In this document: one piece after another, positions 55,152 to 64,000 of the stretch
Layout of the letters: each line of letters starts with the position of its first letter
How positions within the stretch are numbered: position 1 is the stretch's first letter
Origin: JAUXFS01 sp963772635
Lineage (GTDB): Bacteria > Pseudomonadota > Alphaproteobacteria > Rhodospirillales > Defluviicoccaceae
Assembly (NCBI GenBank): GCA_963772635.1
Contig: CAVYYK010000023.1
Span: forward strand, 62,001 to 126,000
Direction: 5' to 3'
DNA: 64,000 nucleotides
The notes under the pieces: generated by a model
What the model was told of the DNA's origin: nothing
The model's database searches: none
What the model saw: the letters and a program-made list of their open reading frames with translations, nothing else
Program-made: the position numbers and the translations under genes

Positions 55152-55580
55152 TCACCGCTCGGACGCGACCAGGGCTTGAACGCTCGCATAGTCGATCTTG
55201 GCGAAGCGCTTGGCCTGCTCCTCGATGGTGACGTAGCCTTCGTCGTCAACGGATACGATGTCGCCGGTATCGTAGCGGCCGCCCTCCGGTGGCTGCACCG
55301 CGCCCGGCATGTCGTCCTTCAGATATCCCAGCATCACGTTGGGGCCGCGGACGATCAGGCGGCCGCCGCGCTCCACGCCGGGAACGGGCTTCACCTCATA
55401 GGTCAATCCCGGCAGGAAACGGCCGACCGTTCCGGCGCGGTAGTTCTCCCTTCAAAAATGAATTGCACAGCATCGATCCCGCGCCGATGCCAACTGTCGC
55501 GATCACCAGAAAGAAGGTGACGACGTAGTTGTCGCCGTTGAACACCGTTTTCGCGAAGTTCGGGAACTGGGCTAGGGTCT
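55152..55580 (-). pseudogene. relic of a fused MFS / acyltransferase / AMP-ligase protein
   Basis: Two pieces of one known fusion, which carries a lysophospholipid transporter (MFS), PlsC acyltransferase and acyl-ACP synthetase, are joined out of frame. The upstream piece, LAQFPNFAKTVFNGDNYVVT, then FFLVIATVGIGAGSMLCN, belongs to the MFS part. At about 55450 it switches directly to ENYRAGTVGRFLPGL, then KPVPGVERGGRLIVRGPNVM and YDTGDIVSVDDEGYVTI, from the AMP-binding end, ending AKRFAKIDYASVQALVASER. The whole middle (rest of MFS, PlsC, most of the ligase) is gone, and the 3' end is shortened. This is deletion decay, not a read error. Confidence 0.78.
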
Positions 55581-55607
55581 GTTGACAATCGTTTAATTTG
55601 CAACAGA
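55578..55607. promoter_or_regulatory. 7-bp inverted repeat with TTGACA-like box
   Basis: TCTGTTG and CAACAGA form a perfect inverted repeat over a 16-base AT-rich spacer and are followed by TTTTT. A TTGACA hexamer lies at 55582-55587. It marks the upstream edge of the pseudogene relic and lies ahead of the mscS gene, so it may be a mscS promoter element, a weak terminator, or the end of a lost mobile element. None can be decided from sequence. Confidence 0.35.
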
Positions 55608-55804
55608 TTTTTGAACGGCGTTCATTTGCGTGATGACAAAACGCCCAGAAGGTGGAGCGGTCGATCCTCCGGCACCGGCGGCGAGTGCGAATTGCGTCGA
55701 CGCCCCTCGACAGGCGATGGGGCGCCGCCTCAGGCAGACCATATAAGCGAAAGACGAGAAAACCGGTACTGCGGAATGGCCCATCAAATGACGGGGAGGA
55801 CAAC

Positions 55805-57121
55805 ATGGAAACGAATTTCGCCGCCGACCAAATTCTCAAGTGGCTGCTGGGCATTCAAGGCGTTCTCGCGCATCAGATCCTGACACCCGACAATCTGTCC
55901 CAGCTTCCGGCCGTCTTCATCACCTTCGTCCTGGCCTGGATCGTCGCCCGCATCTCGGCGCCACTGCTCCGCCATCTCTCCCATCACCTGGCCGTCGACG
56001 AGTATCAGGAGTCGTTCTACGTCAACGCCCTGATCCCCCTCGCCGTCCCCCTGTCATGGGTGGCGGGACTGTGGATCTCGATCGTCGTCGCGGGCCATTT
56101 CAACTGGCCTTCCAACGTGATCGGAATCGCCATCAACCTCGCCGGAGCGTGGCTGATCATCCGGTTCGCATCGTCGTTGATCCCCAACGCCACGATATCG
56201 CGCGTCGTCGCCGTCGTCGCCTGGACCGTCGCCGCCCTGAACATCCTCGACCTCCTGACGCCGACGGTCGCGCTGCTCCGCGAGACCTTCATCACGGTCG
56301 GGCAATCCCGCGTTTCGATTTTCGCCATGCTCGAGGGGATCCTCAGCCTCGCCGTTCTGTTGTGGGCATCGGTGCTGGTGGCAGGGATGGTGGAGCGACG
56401 GATCGAAAAATTGCCGACGCTGACCCCGGCGGCTCGGGTGCTGTTCGGCAAGCTGTTGAAAATCTTCCTGATCGCCCTCGCCTTTCTGGTTTCGCTGGCA
56501 TCCGTCGGCATCGATCTCACGGCATTCGCCGTGTTCACCGGCGCGGTCGGCGTCGGCATCGGCTTCGGCCTGCAGAAGAGCGTCGCCAACCTTTTTGCCG
56601 GGATCATCCTGCTCCTCGACAAATCGATCAAACCCGGCGACATCCTCGAAGTCGCCGGCACCTACGGCTGGGTCTCCGCCCTCGGCGCCCGCTATGTCGA
56701 GGTGGAAACCCGCGACGGCACCGCGTTCCTCATCCCCAACGAGGACATCATCACCCAGCAAGTGTTCAACTGGACCCACCAGGACAACAACGTGCGCCTG
56801 AAGCTGCCGGTCCGCATCGCCTACGACGCGGACGTTCGCAAGGCGCTGGACCTGATGCGCGAGGCCGCGGATCGACTCGAGCGGGTCCTCAAGTTCCCGC
56901 GGCCGAACCCCCTCGTCATCGGCTTTGGCGAAAACGGCCTCGATTTGGAGCTCCGCTTCTGGATCGCCGACGTCCACAACGGCATCCACAACATCTCCAG
57001 CGACGTGCTGCTGGAGATCCTCGACCTGTTTCGCGCGAACGGCATCCAGATCCCGCTGCCGCAGCGGGACATCCACGTGCAAACACTGCCCCGGCAGCTA
57101 GCGGTGGGAGGCCTTCACTAA
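55805..57121 (+). CDS. mechanosensitive ion channel, MscS family
   Basis: A 438-residue inner-membrane channel. About five hydrophobic helices precede the MscS core. The pore helix and adjacent region read FTGAVGVGIGFGLQKSVANLFAGIILLLDKSIKPGDILEV (about 250-290), and the conserved beta domain begins TYGWVSALGARYVEVETRDGTAFLIPNEDI. The C-terminal vestibule domain ends LEILDLFRANGIQIPLPQRDIHV. The ATG at 55805 follows GGGGAGG; the frame is open upstream without homology. It should release solutes on osmotic downshock. Confidence 0.95.
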   Translation: METNFAADQILKWLLGIQGVLAHQILTPDNLSQLPAVFITFVLAWIVARISAPLLRHLSHHLAVDEYQESFYVNALIPLAVPLSWVAGLWISIVVAGHFNWPSNVIGIAINLAGAWLIIRFASSLIPNATISRVVAVVAWTVAALNILDLLTPTVALLRETFITVGQSRVSIFAMLEGILSLAVLLWASVLVAGMVERRIEKLPTLTPAARVLFGKLLKIFLIALAFLVSLASVGIDLTAFAVFTGAVGVGIGFGLQKSVANLFAGIILLLDKSIKPGDILEVAGTYGWVSALGARYVEVETRDGTAFLIPNEDIITQQVFNWTHQDNNVRLKLPVRIAYDADVRKALDLMREAADRLERVLKFPRPNPLVIGFGENGLDLELRFWIADVHNGIHNISSDVLLEILDLFRANGIQIPLPQRDIHVQTLPRQLAVGGLH

Positions 57122-57128
57122 GGGGCTG

Positions 57129-60100
57129 TCAGCTGACCTCCTCCAACGGCTTTGGCATACCCAAGGCATCGCCTTGGGCGTAATTCACGCCCATTTCGCG
57201 CAGGCGTTCGACGATCGCCTCGCTGTGGGCATACTCGGCGATCGTCGTCATGCCCATGACATGGCCGACTTCGTTGATCGCCGACACTACCGCTTGGTCG
57301 ACGGGGTTCTCCATCATATCGCGGACGAAGCTGCCATCGATCTTCAAGCAGGTTGCAGGCAGGGACTTCAAGTAGCTGAACGATGAAAGGCCGCTGCCAA
57401 AATCGTCGAGTGCCACGCAACCGCCCATCCTCGTGATCTCCGAAACAAACTCGGCGGCCCGGCTGAGATGACGCACGGCGATCGTCTCGGTGATCTCGAA
57501 GCAGACACGGTTCGGAGCAAGGGAGAACGCGTCGAACTGCGCCCGCACATAGTCCAGCAACGTATCGTCGTCGAGCGAGTTCCCCGACAGGTTGATCGCG
57601 ATCTGCGCCTTCGGGAGCCGGCCGAAGATCGCGGCGTACTGGCTGAAGCCCTCCCGTATCACCCAACGGTCGATGGCCGCCATCAGGCCAAAGCGCTCGG
57701 CGGCCGGGATGAACGCCTCCGGCCGGACGATCTCGCCGCCCATGTCGACCAATCTGAGCAGAAGCTCATAGCGAATCGGCGTTTCGCCGTCCTTGGACAG
57801 GGGCACGATCGGCTGACAGAACAATCGAAAGCGCTCCTCCTCCAAGGCGTCCCGGAGCGTCGCCGCGCGAAGGATTTCCCGGTGTTGGCGGGGAGGCTCG
57901 GCACCATCCTTCTGGTAGACCCGCACCCGGTTGCGTCCGCGTTCCTTGGCCGCGTAGCAGGCGACATCGGCTTGCGCCAGAATTTGAGCGGAACTCTCCG
58001 CATCCGCCGTGACCGGGGCGACGCCAACGCTGACGCCGATATGAAAGGTCCGCCCCTTCCAGGAAAAACGGAAATCCCGCAGGGTCGCGACGACCATCTC
58101 GGCGATTTTGACGGCTCTTTTCACCGAGCAGTTGTCGAGAAGCAGGCCGAATTCATCTCCGCCGAGCCTGGCCAGCGTATCCCTCCCACGAAACTTGCCC
58201 CTGAGCAGGCCGCGGACCTGTTTCAGGAGCTCGTCTCCGGCGGCATGACCGGCGGTGTCGTTGACGAGCTTGAACTGATCCAGATCGAGATAGCAGAGGG
58301 CGTGCCGGAAGTCATGCTCCTTGGCACCGACAAAGGCATGTTCCAGCCGTCTCTCGAACTCACGGCGGTTAACCAGATCGGTGAGCGCGTCGTGGGTCGC
58401 GTCATGGGCCATCTGCCTGGCAACGCGGCGTGCCTCGGTGACGTCGTGAAACACCAGTACCGTACCCAGCAACCGCGCGCCGCGGCCGCGGATCGGGGCC
58501 ACCGTGTCTTCGATGGCGTGCTCCTCCCCCTCACGGCTGATCAGCACGGTATGGTTCCCCAGCCCGACGATCCGCCCCTCCCCGATGCAGCGGGATACAG
58601 GGTCCACTACCGGCTTGCGCGTCTCCTCGTCGACGATCCGAAAGACGGTGTCCAACGACAGCCCTTGCGCATCCGCAGATAACCAGCCGGTGAGCGCCTC
58701 CGCGACGCGGTTGAGGTACGTCACCGTACCCTTGGCATCAGTGGTGATCACCGCGTCTCCGATCGAGTGCAGGGTCACCAAAGCGCGTTCTTTCTCCTCG
58801 AACAGCGCCTCTTCGGCCTGCTTGCGATCGGTCACGTCGCGGGCGATACCGGTGGTGCCGATCACTTTCCCGCCGTCGTTGACGATCGGCGTCCTGATGC
58901 TCTCCACCAGGCTGTCGTTTCCGTCGCTGTCCACCAAGCGTTCCTCCACACGCTTGCTTTCGCCGGAACGCATCACCTCCCGGTCATCGGCGCGGTAGCT
59001 GCGGGCGAGATGCTCCGGCCAGATATCGAAATCCGTCTTTCCCACCAAATCCTCGGGCGTCACGCCGCAGGCCTTGGCGAAGGGCTCGTTTACCGCAATA
59101 AAGCGGCACTCATCGTCCTTCAGCCAGGCGATGTCGGGGATATTGCTCAGGATCGCGCCCTGCTGGCGGTCGCTGCGCTTGAGTGCCTCCTCGGCCTGTC
59201 TGCGTTTTCTATCGTTTCTCAGTGCCACGATCAGGTTCGCACAGGTGCCGAGAAATGGGCTGAGAAATTGAACGAGCCCTGCATCGTAACCACCTGGTCT
59301 ATTGGCGATTCCGGCCATGCCAACGGTTTCCATTCCCGATCGGAATGGAACCCCCAGAAAGGCTTCCAGCGGAGGATGCCCTTTCGGAACGCCGCCTTTT
59401 CGGGGATCGGAGCCGGGGTTGTTGGCGATGACGGGTTGTCCGGTCGCGAGGGTTTCACCGCACAGCGACCTCGGATTGCGGAACTGGAACCCGTCCGCGG
59501 CGTATTTCTCGAGGAAGTTTCTGATTTCGGAGTTCCGGGAAATGTCGGTGATCGCGCGAGTCTCGAAAACGGCCTGCCCTTCGTCGGTATGGACGACTTC
59601 GCCGATGAAACCGAATTCGCTCTCGGTGACGCTCAGAAGGTCTTTGAGAAGCTGGTCGAACACTTCTCCTTCGGAGCCTTCCGCGATGAACCGGGACTGA
59701 GCCAGGCTGATCGAATCCAGCAACAGATGGCTTCGATGCAGCGCCTCCTCGGCCCGCTTGCGGTCGGTGATGTCGGTTCCCACGGACTGGAACGACAGAA
59801 GATCTCCATTTTCATCGAAGCGCGCCAGATCGTTCCAGAGATACCAGCGGACGGAGCCGTCGGCGCGGACGATCTCATGCTCGTAGTGCCTCGCCGGATC
59901 GTCGGGCGTCACCGACGCCAGATTCGCCATCACCCTGGCGGCATTTCTCTCCGACAGAAACTCGATGAACCGCTTACCGACGAGATCTTCCGGGCGGCGT
60001 TGAAAGAACCTCGCGTAAGCCGCGTTGGCGAAGGTGAGCGTGGTATCCGGCAGAAAACGGCAGATCAGGTCGGGCTGGTTCTCGACAAGCTGCCGGTACA

Positions 60101-60521
60101 GGCCTTCGGCGGCTTTCTGGCCCCGCTCCGCATCCCGCCACTTCCTTGTGTCCCGCAGCGTGCTCAGCCAATAGCACACCCAACCGGAGTCTCCGAAGAG
60201 AGGCGCGATCTGCCAGTTTACCTGAAGCTCGGAGCCGCCCTTTCCATAGACGATGGCCTCTCCGGTGAAACGACGCCGAGCAACCAGTTCATGGCGAATT
60301 CTCGCGAACAGCGAGCGGTCGGTTCTGAGGCCATCGAGAATATGGAGTGATTTCCCGATGATCTCGTCGGGCTGGTAACCGGTCCGCCGGTGGAAAGCGC
60401 TGTTGACGAAGACGACGTGGGGTCCCGGATGATCGAGGTCCGCGGTCATCACGATGACCGCGTCCTCCATGAGCTGAAGGGTCGGTTCCAGCGATCGAAG
60501 AATGTCGTCGACGCCGAGCAT
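57129..60521 (-). CDS. PAS/GAF-containing diguanylate cyclase-phosphodiesterase
   Basis: A long cytoplasmic c-di-GMP protein, 1130 residues from the ATG at 60521 (a start at 60599 adds 26). Sensory part: PAS at about 10-125, PAS 145-260, GAF 270-435 (LAQSRFIAEGSEGEVFDQLL), PAS 450-570, PAS 575-685. GGDEF at about 690-865 with an I-site RGRD followed by TLARL and GGDEF. EAL at about 870-1130 with the ELLLR variant of the EAL box, INLSGNSL, CFEITET, ALDDFGSG, CLKIDG, and the YAQGDALGMP end. Both enzymatic domains keep their key residues, so it could make or break c-di-GMP. Confidence 0.94.
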   Translation of the reverse strand: MLGVDDILRSLEPTLQLMEDAVIVMTADLDHPGPHVVFVNSAFHRRTGYQPDEIIGKSLHILDGLRTDRSLFARIRHELVARRRFTGEAIVYGKGGSELQVNWQIAPLFGDSGWVCYWLSTLRDTRKWRDAERGQKAAEGLYRQLVENQPDLICRFLPDTTLTFANAAYARFFQRRPEDLVGKRFIEFLSERNAARVMANLASVTPDDPARHYEHEIVRADGSVRWYLWNDLARFDENGDLLSFQSVGTDITDRKRAEEALHRSHLLLDSISLAQSRFIAEGSEGEVFDQLLKDLLSVTESEFGFIGEVVHTDEGQAVFETRAITDISRNSEIRNFLEKYAADGFQFRNPRSLCGETLATGQPVIANNPGSDPRKGGVPKGHPPLEAFLGVPFRSGMETVGMAGIANRPGGYDAGLVQFLSPFLGTCANLIVALRNDRKRRQAEEALKRSDRQQGAILSNIPDIAWLKDDECRFIAVNEPFAKACGVTPEDLVGKTDFDIWPEHLARSYRADDREVMRSGESKRVEERLVDSDGNDSLVESIRTPIVNDGGKVIGTTGIARDVTDRKQAEEALFEEKERALVTLHSIGDAVITTDAKGTVTYLNRVAEALTGWLSADAQGLSLDTVFRIVDEETRKPVVDPVSRCIGEGRIVGLGNHTVLISREGEEHAIEDTVAPIRGRGARLLGTVLVFHDVTEARRVARQMAHDATHDALTDLVNRREFERRLEHAFVGAKEHDFRHALCYLDLDQFKLVNDTAGHAAGDELLKQVRGLLRGKFRGRDTLARLGGDEFGLLLDNCSVKRAVKIAEMVVATLRDFRFSWKGRTFHIGVSVGVAPVTADAESSAQILAQADVACYAAKERGRNRVRVYQKDGAEPPRQHREILRAATLRDALEEERFRLFCQPIVPLSKDGETPIRYELLLRLVDMGGEIVRPEAFIPAAERFGLMAAIDRWVIREGFSQYAAIFGRLPKAQIAINLSGNSLDDDTLLDYVRAQFDAFSLAPNRVCFEITETIAVRHLSRAAEFVSEITRMGGCVALDDFGSGLSSFSYLKSLPATCLKIDGSFVRDMMENPVDQAVVSAINEVGHVMGMTTIAEYAHSEAIVERLREMGVNYAQGDALGMPKPLEEVS

Positions 60522-60734
60522 GGGGTTCTCCGCGATCCCCTTCTTGGCCACCGCCGAGTGGGATACCGAACCACTATTTCTCAACAGAACACCTTCCACT
60601 AACCCGTATGGGGAATCATAACTGCCCTAAACCAGGACGCAAACAATTATCGTTGCTTTGACCTTTTTTGGACTCTCTGGAAAAGCGTTTCGGGTCGGCA
60701 AACACAAAAGCCTCGGCGACGGTCGGCGGCAGCA

Positions 60735-63194
60735 TCATTGCCGGGCCGGTCGCCGCCCGTCTTGTATGCTAGCAAGCGGCACCGGTGCGCCGACGGCGTA
60801 GCCCTGGGCGTAGTCGACGCCCAGGGCGGAAAGGCGCTCCAATATCGCTTCGTTGTGGGCGTACTCGGCAATGGTCTTGATTCCCATAACGTGGCCAACC
60901 TGATTGATCGCCGCCACCATCGCATGGTCGACGGAATTCTCGACCAATGTCGCGGACGAAACGGCCGTCGATCTTCACGTAATCGACGGGCAGGGTTTTC
61001 AGATAGTCGAACGACGAGAGACCGCTGCCGAAGTCGTCGAGCGCGAACCGGCTACCCCGTTTCCTGATGTCGGAGATGATCTGTGTGGCCTGGGAGATGT
61101 TCTGGATTGCCGCCGTCTCGGTGATCTCGAAACAGATCTGCCCCGCCGGGATCCGCGAACGGGAGAATTGCCTTCTCAGGAAGCCCGGAAAGTGATCGTC
61201 GCTCAAGCTGTTGCCGGAGAGGTTGATGGAGATCTCGAGACCGGGATTGTCGCTAAAAAGCTTCTTGCAGTAACGGAAAGCATGTCGGATGACCCAGCGA
61301 TCGATTTCCGCCATCAGTCCGTAGCGCTCTGCGGCCGGAATGAACGATCTGGGCAGCACGAGTTGGCCTTCGACGTCGATCTTTCTGAGCAAGATCTCGT
61401 AGCGCTCCCGGACGTCGGCATCGTGCCGGAGAGACTTGATGGGTTGGCAATAGAGACAGAACCGGTCCTCCTCGATCGCGTCGCGAAGGGTGGCGGCGCG
61501 GTGAATCTCGCTGTGATGCCGGGCGGGTCCGGCACCCTCCCCCTGGTAGACGCGAACGCGGTTTCTGCCTCGTTCCTTGGCGGCGTAGCAGGCGACATCG
61601 GCCTCGGCCATCGCCTGAGCGGTATCCTTTGTATCCGCGGTGATCGGGGCCAGACCGATGCTGACGCCGATCCGAAAGGTCCGACCCTCCCAGAGGAAAC
61701 GATGATCCCGCAGATTGGTGATCAACATCTCGCTGATCTTGAAGCGCTCTTTCCAGGGTACAGGTGTCGAGAAGCAGGCCGAACTCGTCGCCGCCGAGCC
61801 GGGCCAGGGTATCCCGGCCCCGGAACTTGCCCTTGAGCAGGACGCGGATCTGTTTGAGCAGCTCGTCGCCGGCGGCGTGACCGGCGGTATCGTTGACCAC
61901 CTTGAACTGGTCGAGATCGAGGTAGCAGAGAACGTGGCCCGAGCCACGCGTCTTGGCGCTCTCCACCGCGCGATCCAGCCGCCTTTCGAATTCGCGGCGA
62001 TTGACCAGATCCGTCAGCAAGTCGTGGGTGGCCTCGTGGGCCAACTGCTCCTGCAAGCCGTTTCTGTTCAGTGATCTCATGCTGGATCGCGACGAAATGG
62101 GTGATCGCCCCGGCTAGCGTCCTTGAGCGGGGCGATGGCCACGAGATCCCAGTAGAGATCACCCTTCTTCTTTTTGTTGCACAACTCGCCGTGCCAGACC
62201 CTTCCGTTCCTGATCGTGTTCCAAAGATCACGGTAGACGGCCTCGCTCGTCAGGCCGGACTTGAGTATGCCGGGCTCTTGCCGATGACTTCATCAGATCC
62301 GTATCCGGAAGTGACGGTGAACGCAGGATTGACGTATTCGATCGTGCCTTTGGCATCCGCGATGATGATGGCGCTGGGACTGTGCTCCACGGCCCCCGAC
62401 AATTTGCGCAGATCCTGCTCCGACTGTTTGCGCTCGGTGATATCTGTTCCGGCGGCCTGATACGACAGCACCGCGCCTGTCTCGTCGAAGTAGCCGAGCG
62501 TAGTCCACAGGTGCCAGCGCGTCCCGCCGCTTTTTGAGAGGTGCCGGTGCTCGTATTGCCCCGAAGGGTGATCCGGCGCGATCGCCCTCAAATGGGCCGA
62601 AAGACCGAGGCGATCCCTCTCGGCGACCAATCCCATGAACCGTTTGCCGATCATCTCGTCCGGTGTCGAATGAAACAGTTCGGCGTAGGCGCGAGTTGAC
62701 AAAGGTGAGGGTCGTATCCGGCATGAACCAGCAGATCGGATCCGGTTGGTTCTCGACGAACAACCGGAACGAGTGCTCCGAGGTCCAGATAGTCCTTCTC
62801 GACGTTCGGGCTCGGCGTCATGTCCCGGCAGATCGTTATCCAGTGATGGACGGCGCCGTCTCCGTCGAGCAGACGGAACCGTCTGCCATTCGAGGAGGTA
62901 GCCCGAACCATCCTTACGATAGCGGACCGCTCTGCCCCGAGCCAGTTGGTCGTGTTCCAGCTCGTTGCGCAACCTGGCCAGCGCTTCATGGGCCGGCTCG
63001 GCTCCGTCCGCCAAACGATGCACCTTGCCGACGACCTCCGCCGACGCGTACCCGCTCATCCGTGTGAACGCCTCGTTCACGTAGACGACGCGTGGACCCG
63101 GCGGATCCAAATCCGGCGTCGTCACTATCACCGCATCGGTCATCAACGCCAATATTGGTTCGAGACTCCCAAGCGCCGAATTCTGGTCAAGCAC
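60735..63194 (-). pseudogene. second PAS-GGDEF-EAL protein, broken by about eight frameshifts
   Basis: A paralogue of the previous gene, spanning about 2.46 kb. It starts MLDQNSALGSLEPILALMTDAVIV (PAS) with further PAS domains, GGDEF (RGRDTLARLGGDEF intact) and EAL (YEILLRK, INLSGNSL, CFEITET, ALDDFGSG, YAQGYAVGAPVP). Its reading frame changes at about 62880, 62785, 62700, 62258, 62115, 62055, 61775 and 60945. Each segment is family-perfect and no extra stop lies inside any segment. The number is high for recent decay and may reflect a low-quality read region. If real, the gene is dead. The intact neighbour lies 214 bases away. Confidence 0.75.
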
Positions 63195-63483
63195 TTGCTA
63201 TCCTTACCCCCTGCGACGAATCGCGCTCTGCCTTGAGCGGCATTCGTCAGCTTACCCCATTTGAGGTAATATAGAACATTTCATGAACACAATGCAATCC
63301 CTATTTGCGCCCACACCCAATTTTTCTCCGAAACACCGCCATTTCGGTTCCTTGCGTCCGTTGAATTGCGGGAGGTGAAAGCCTGCTTTCGAACTTGCGA
63401 ACACGCCTGCTCGTCGATACGAGAGGCACTCCGGTCGAAGACCCGCTACATAAACCGCCGTCCCATTGGAAAGCGAGGCGCGC
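63195..63483. other. intergenic, divergent promoters
   Basis: A 289-bp gap between the broken PAS-GGDEF-EAL gene and the Nudix gene. The part around 63255-63330 is relatively AT-rich and may contain the promoter of the minus-strand gene. No supported coding frame. Confidence 0.35.
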
Positions 63484-64000
63484 ATGACCCCCGACGACGT
63501 CGAGGTCCTGGAGCACGATATCCCGTTTCAGGGCTACTATCGGATCGAGACCTTCCAGCCTCCGTCACCGCATGTTCGCCGGCGGCTGGAGCGAGCCGAT
63601 GCACCGCGAGATGCTGGAGCGCGGCCACGCGGTCGGCGTCGTTCTCTACGATCCCGACCTCGATACCCTGGTGCTGATCGAGCAGTTCCGCATCGGCGCC
63701 TTCGCCGCCTGCCGGACGCCGTGGTTGCCCGAGGGATCCTCGCCGTGGCTGTTGGAGATCGTCGCCGGCATCATCGACGCGGGCGAAACCCCGGATGCGG
63801 TCGCCCGGCGCGAGGCCGTCGAGGAAGCCGGCTGCGAAATCGACGAGCTGGAGTTCGTCTGCCGTTTCCTGGTCACCCCCGGCGTCTCCAGCGAGATGAT
63901 CCTCCTGTACGTGGGTCGGGTGGATGCGGCGAACGTCGGCGGCATTCACGGTCTCGACCACGAACACGAGGACATCCGGGTCTTCGCCGCGCCCGCCGCC
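63484..64000 (+). CDS. nudF: Nudix hydrolase (ADP-ribose pyrophosphatase-like), partial and frameshifted
   Basis: A Nudix protein running off the window's right edge. The first about 28 codons read MTPDDVEVLEHDIPFQGYYR in one frame. After one extra C near 63565 the next frame gives LRHRMFAGGWSEPMHREMLE, then AVGVVLYDPDLDTLVLIEQFRIGAF. The Nudix box GIIDAGETPDAVARREAVEEAGC matches the GX5EX7REUXEEXGU pattern fully. This layout (substrate-side GGWSEP, Nudix box, then RVFxAP-like end) is that of ADP-ribose diphosphatases, which hydrolyse ADP-ribose to AMP and ribose-5-phosphate. The 3' end is not in the window. Confidence 0.85.
   Translation, partial: MTPDDVEVLEHDIPFQGYYRIETFQPPSPHVRRRLERADAPRDAGARPRGRRRSLRSRPRYPGADRAVPHRRLRRLPDAVVARGILAVAVGDRRRHHRRGRNPGCGRPARGRRGSRLRNRRAGVRLPFPGHPRRLQRDDPPVRGSGGCGERRRHSRSRPRTRGHPGLRRARR

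Noticed and set aside
55571..55610. Intact insertion-sequence end
   Set aside because: Only one 7-bp inverted repeat with an AT-rich spacer; no transposase frame nearby.

Overview
The window looks like an ordinary, GC-rich chromosomal stretch of an Alphaproteobacterium, most likely Rhodospirillales-like. The reasons are the hom-glpX-recJ operon behind a class I/II aminotransferase, a class I PHA synthase, a malyl-CoA lyase, a PPi-type phosphofructokinase, a FixL/FixJ-like pair, a GcrA-like mini-protein, and the RhlE C-terminal signature. The species call is inference. I see no prophage, CRISPR array, rRNA operon or intact insertion sequence. There is one tRNA, tRNA-Glu(TTC).

Layout. 0-6.6 kb: small membrane protein; FAA-hydrolase and 3-hydroxyisobutyrate-dehydrogenase-like enzymes; undecaprenyl diphosphate synthase; SelW-like redox protein; GcrA-like mini-protein; GST; HerA/YjgR-type ATPase. 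6.7-10.6 kb: lrgAB followed by lldEFG (lutABC), a likely lactate/pyruvate utilisation block. 10.6-16.6 kb: a VapC toxin with a decayed antitoxin, TrkH, malyl-CoA lyase, an intact Phd/VapC pair, and a pentapeptide-repeat membrane protein. 17-26.4 kb: S41-family protein, tRNA-Glu, PPi-PFK, and the recJ/glpX/hom/aminotransferase operon. 26.5-34 kb: OmpA-like lipoprotein with a 21-bp tandem repeat, phaC, meaB, gamma-carbonic anhydrase, two hydrolases. 33-45.7 kb: rhlE, RAM-domain protein, alpha/beta hydrolase, putA, ubiX, FixL/FixJ-like system, another hydrolase. 45.8-50 kb: HtrA protease, OmpR-type two-component pair, pentapeptide protein. 50-64 kb: class III cyclase, EamA transporter plus hydrolase, sialidase-like protein, SleB-type hydrolase, relic of a fused MFS/acyltransferase/AMP ligase, MscS channel, two tandem PAS-GGDEF-EAL proteins (one broken), and a Nudix hydrolase running off the edge.

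Metabolically the region fits a carbon-storing heterotroph. PHA synthesis, lactate oxidation, proline oxidation, reversible PPi-dependent glycolysis with FBPase, and malyl-CoA/methylmalonyl-type chemistry (mcl, meaB) are all represented.

The most striking global property is a series of single-base frameshifts in otherwise well-conserved genes, clustered at about 5-23 kb and 60.7-63.6 kb (plus rhlE and one small ORF). In each case the protein continues immediately in another frame with family-typical sequence. I read most of these as sequencing or assembly indels, not gene death, and give full-length gene coordinates. The exceptions that look like genuine decay are the MFS/acyl-ligase relic (55.2-55.6 kb) and the antitoxin relic (11.0-11.1 kb). 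I did not find a convincing new multi-gene system. The best leads are the lrgAB-lldEFG association, the GcrA-like mini-protein, and enzymes lacking an expected catalytic or specificity residue.
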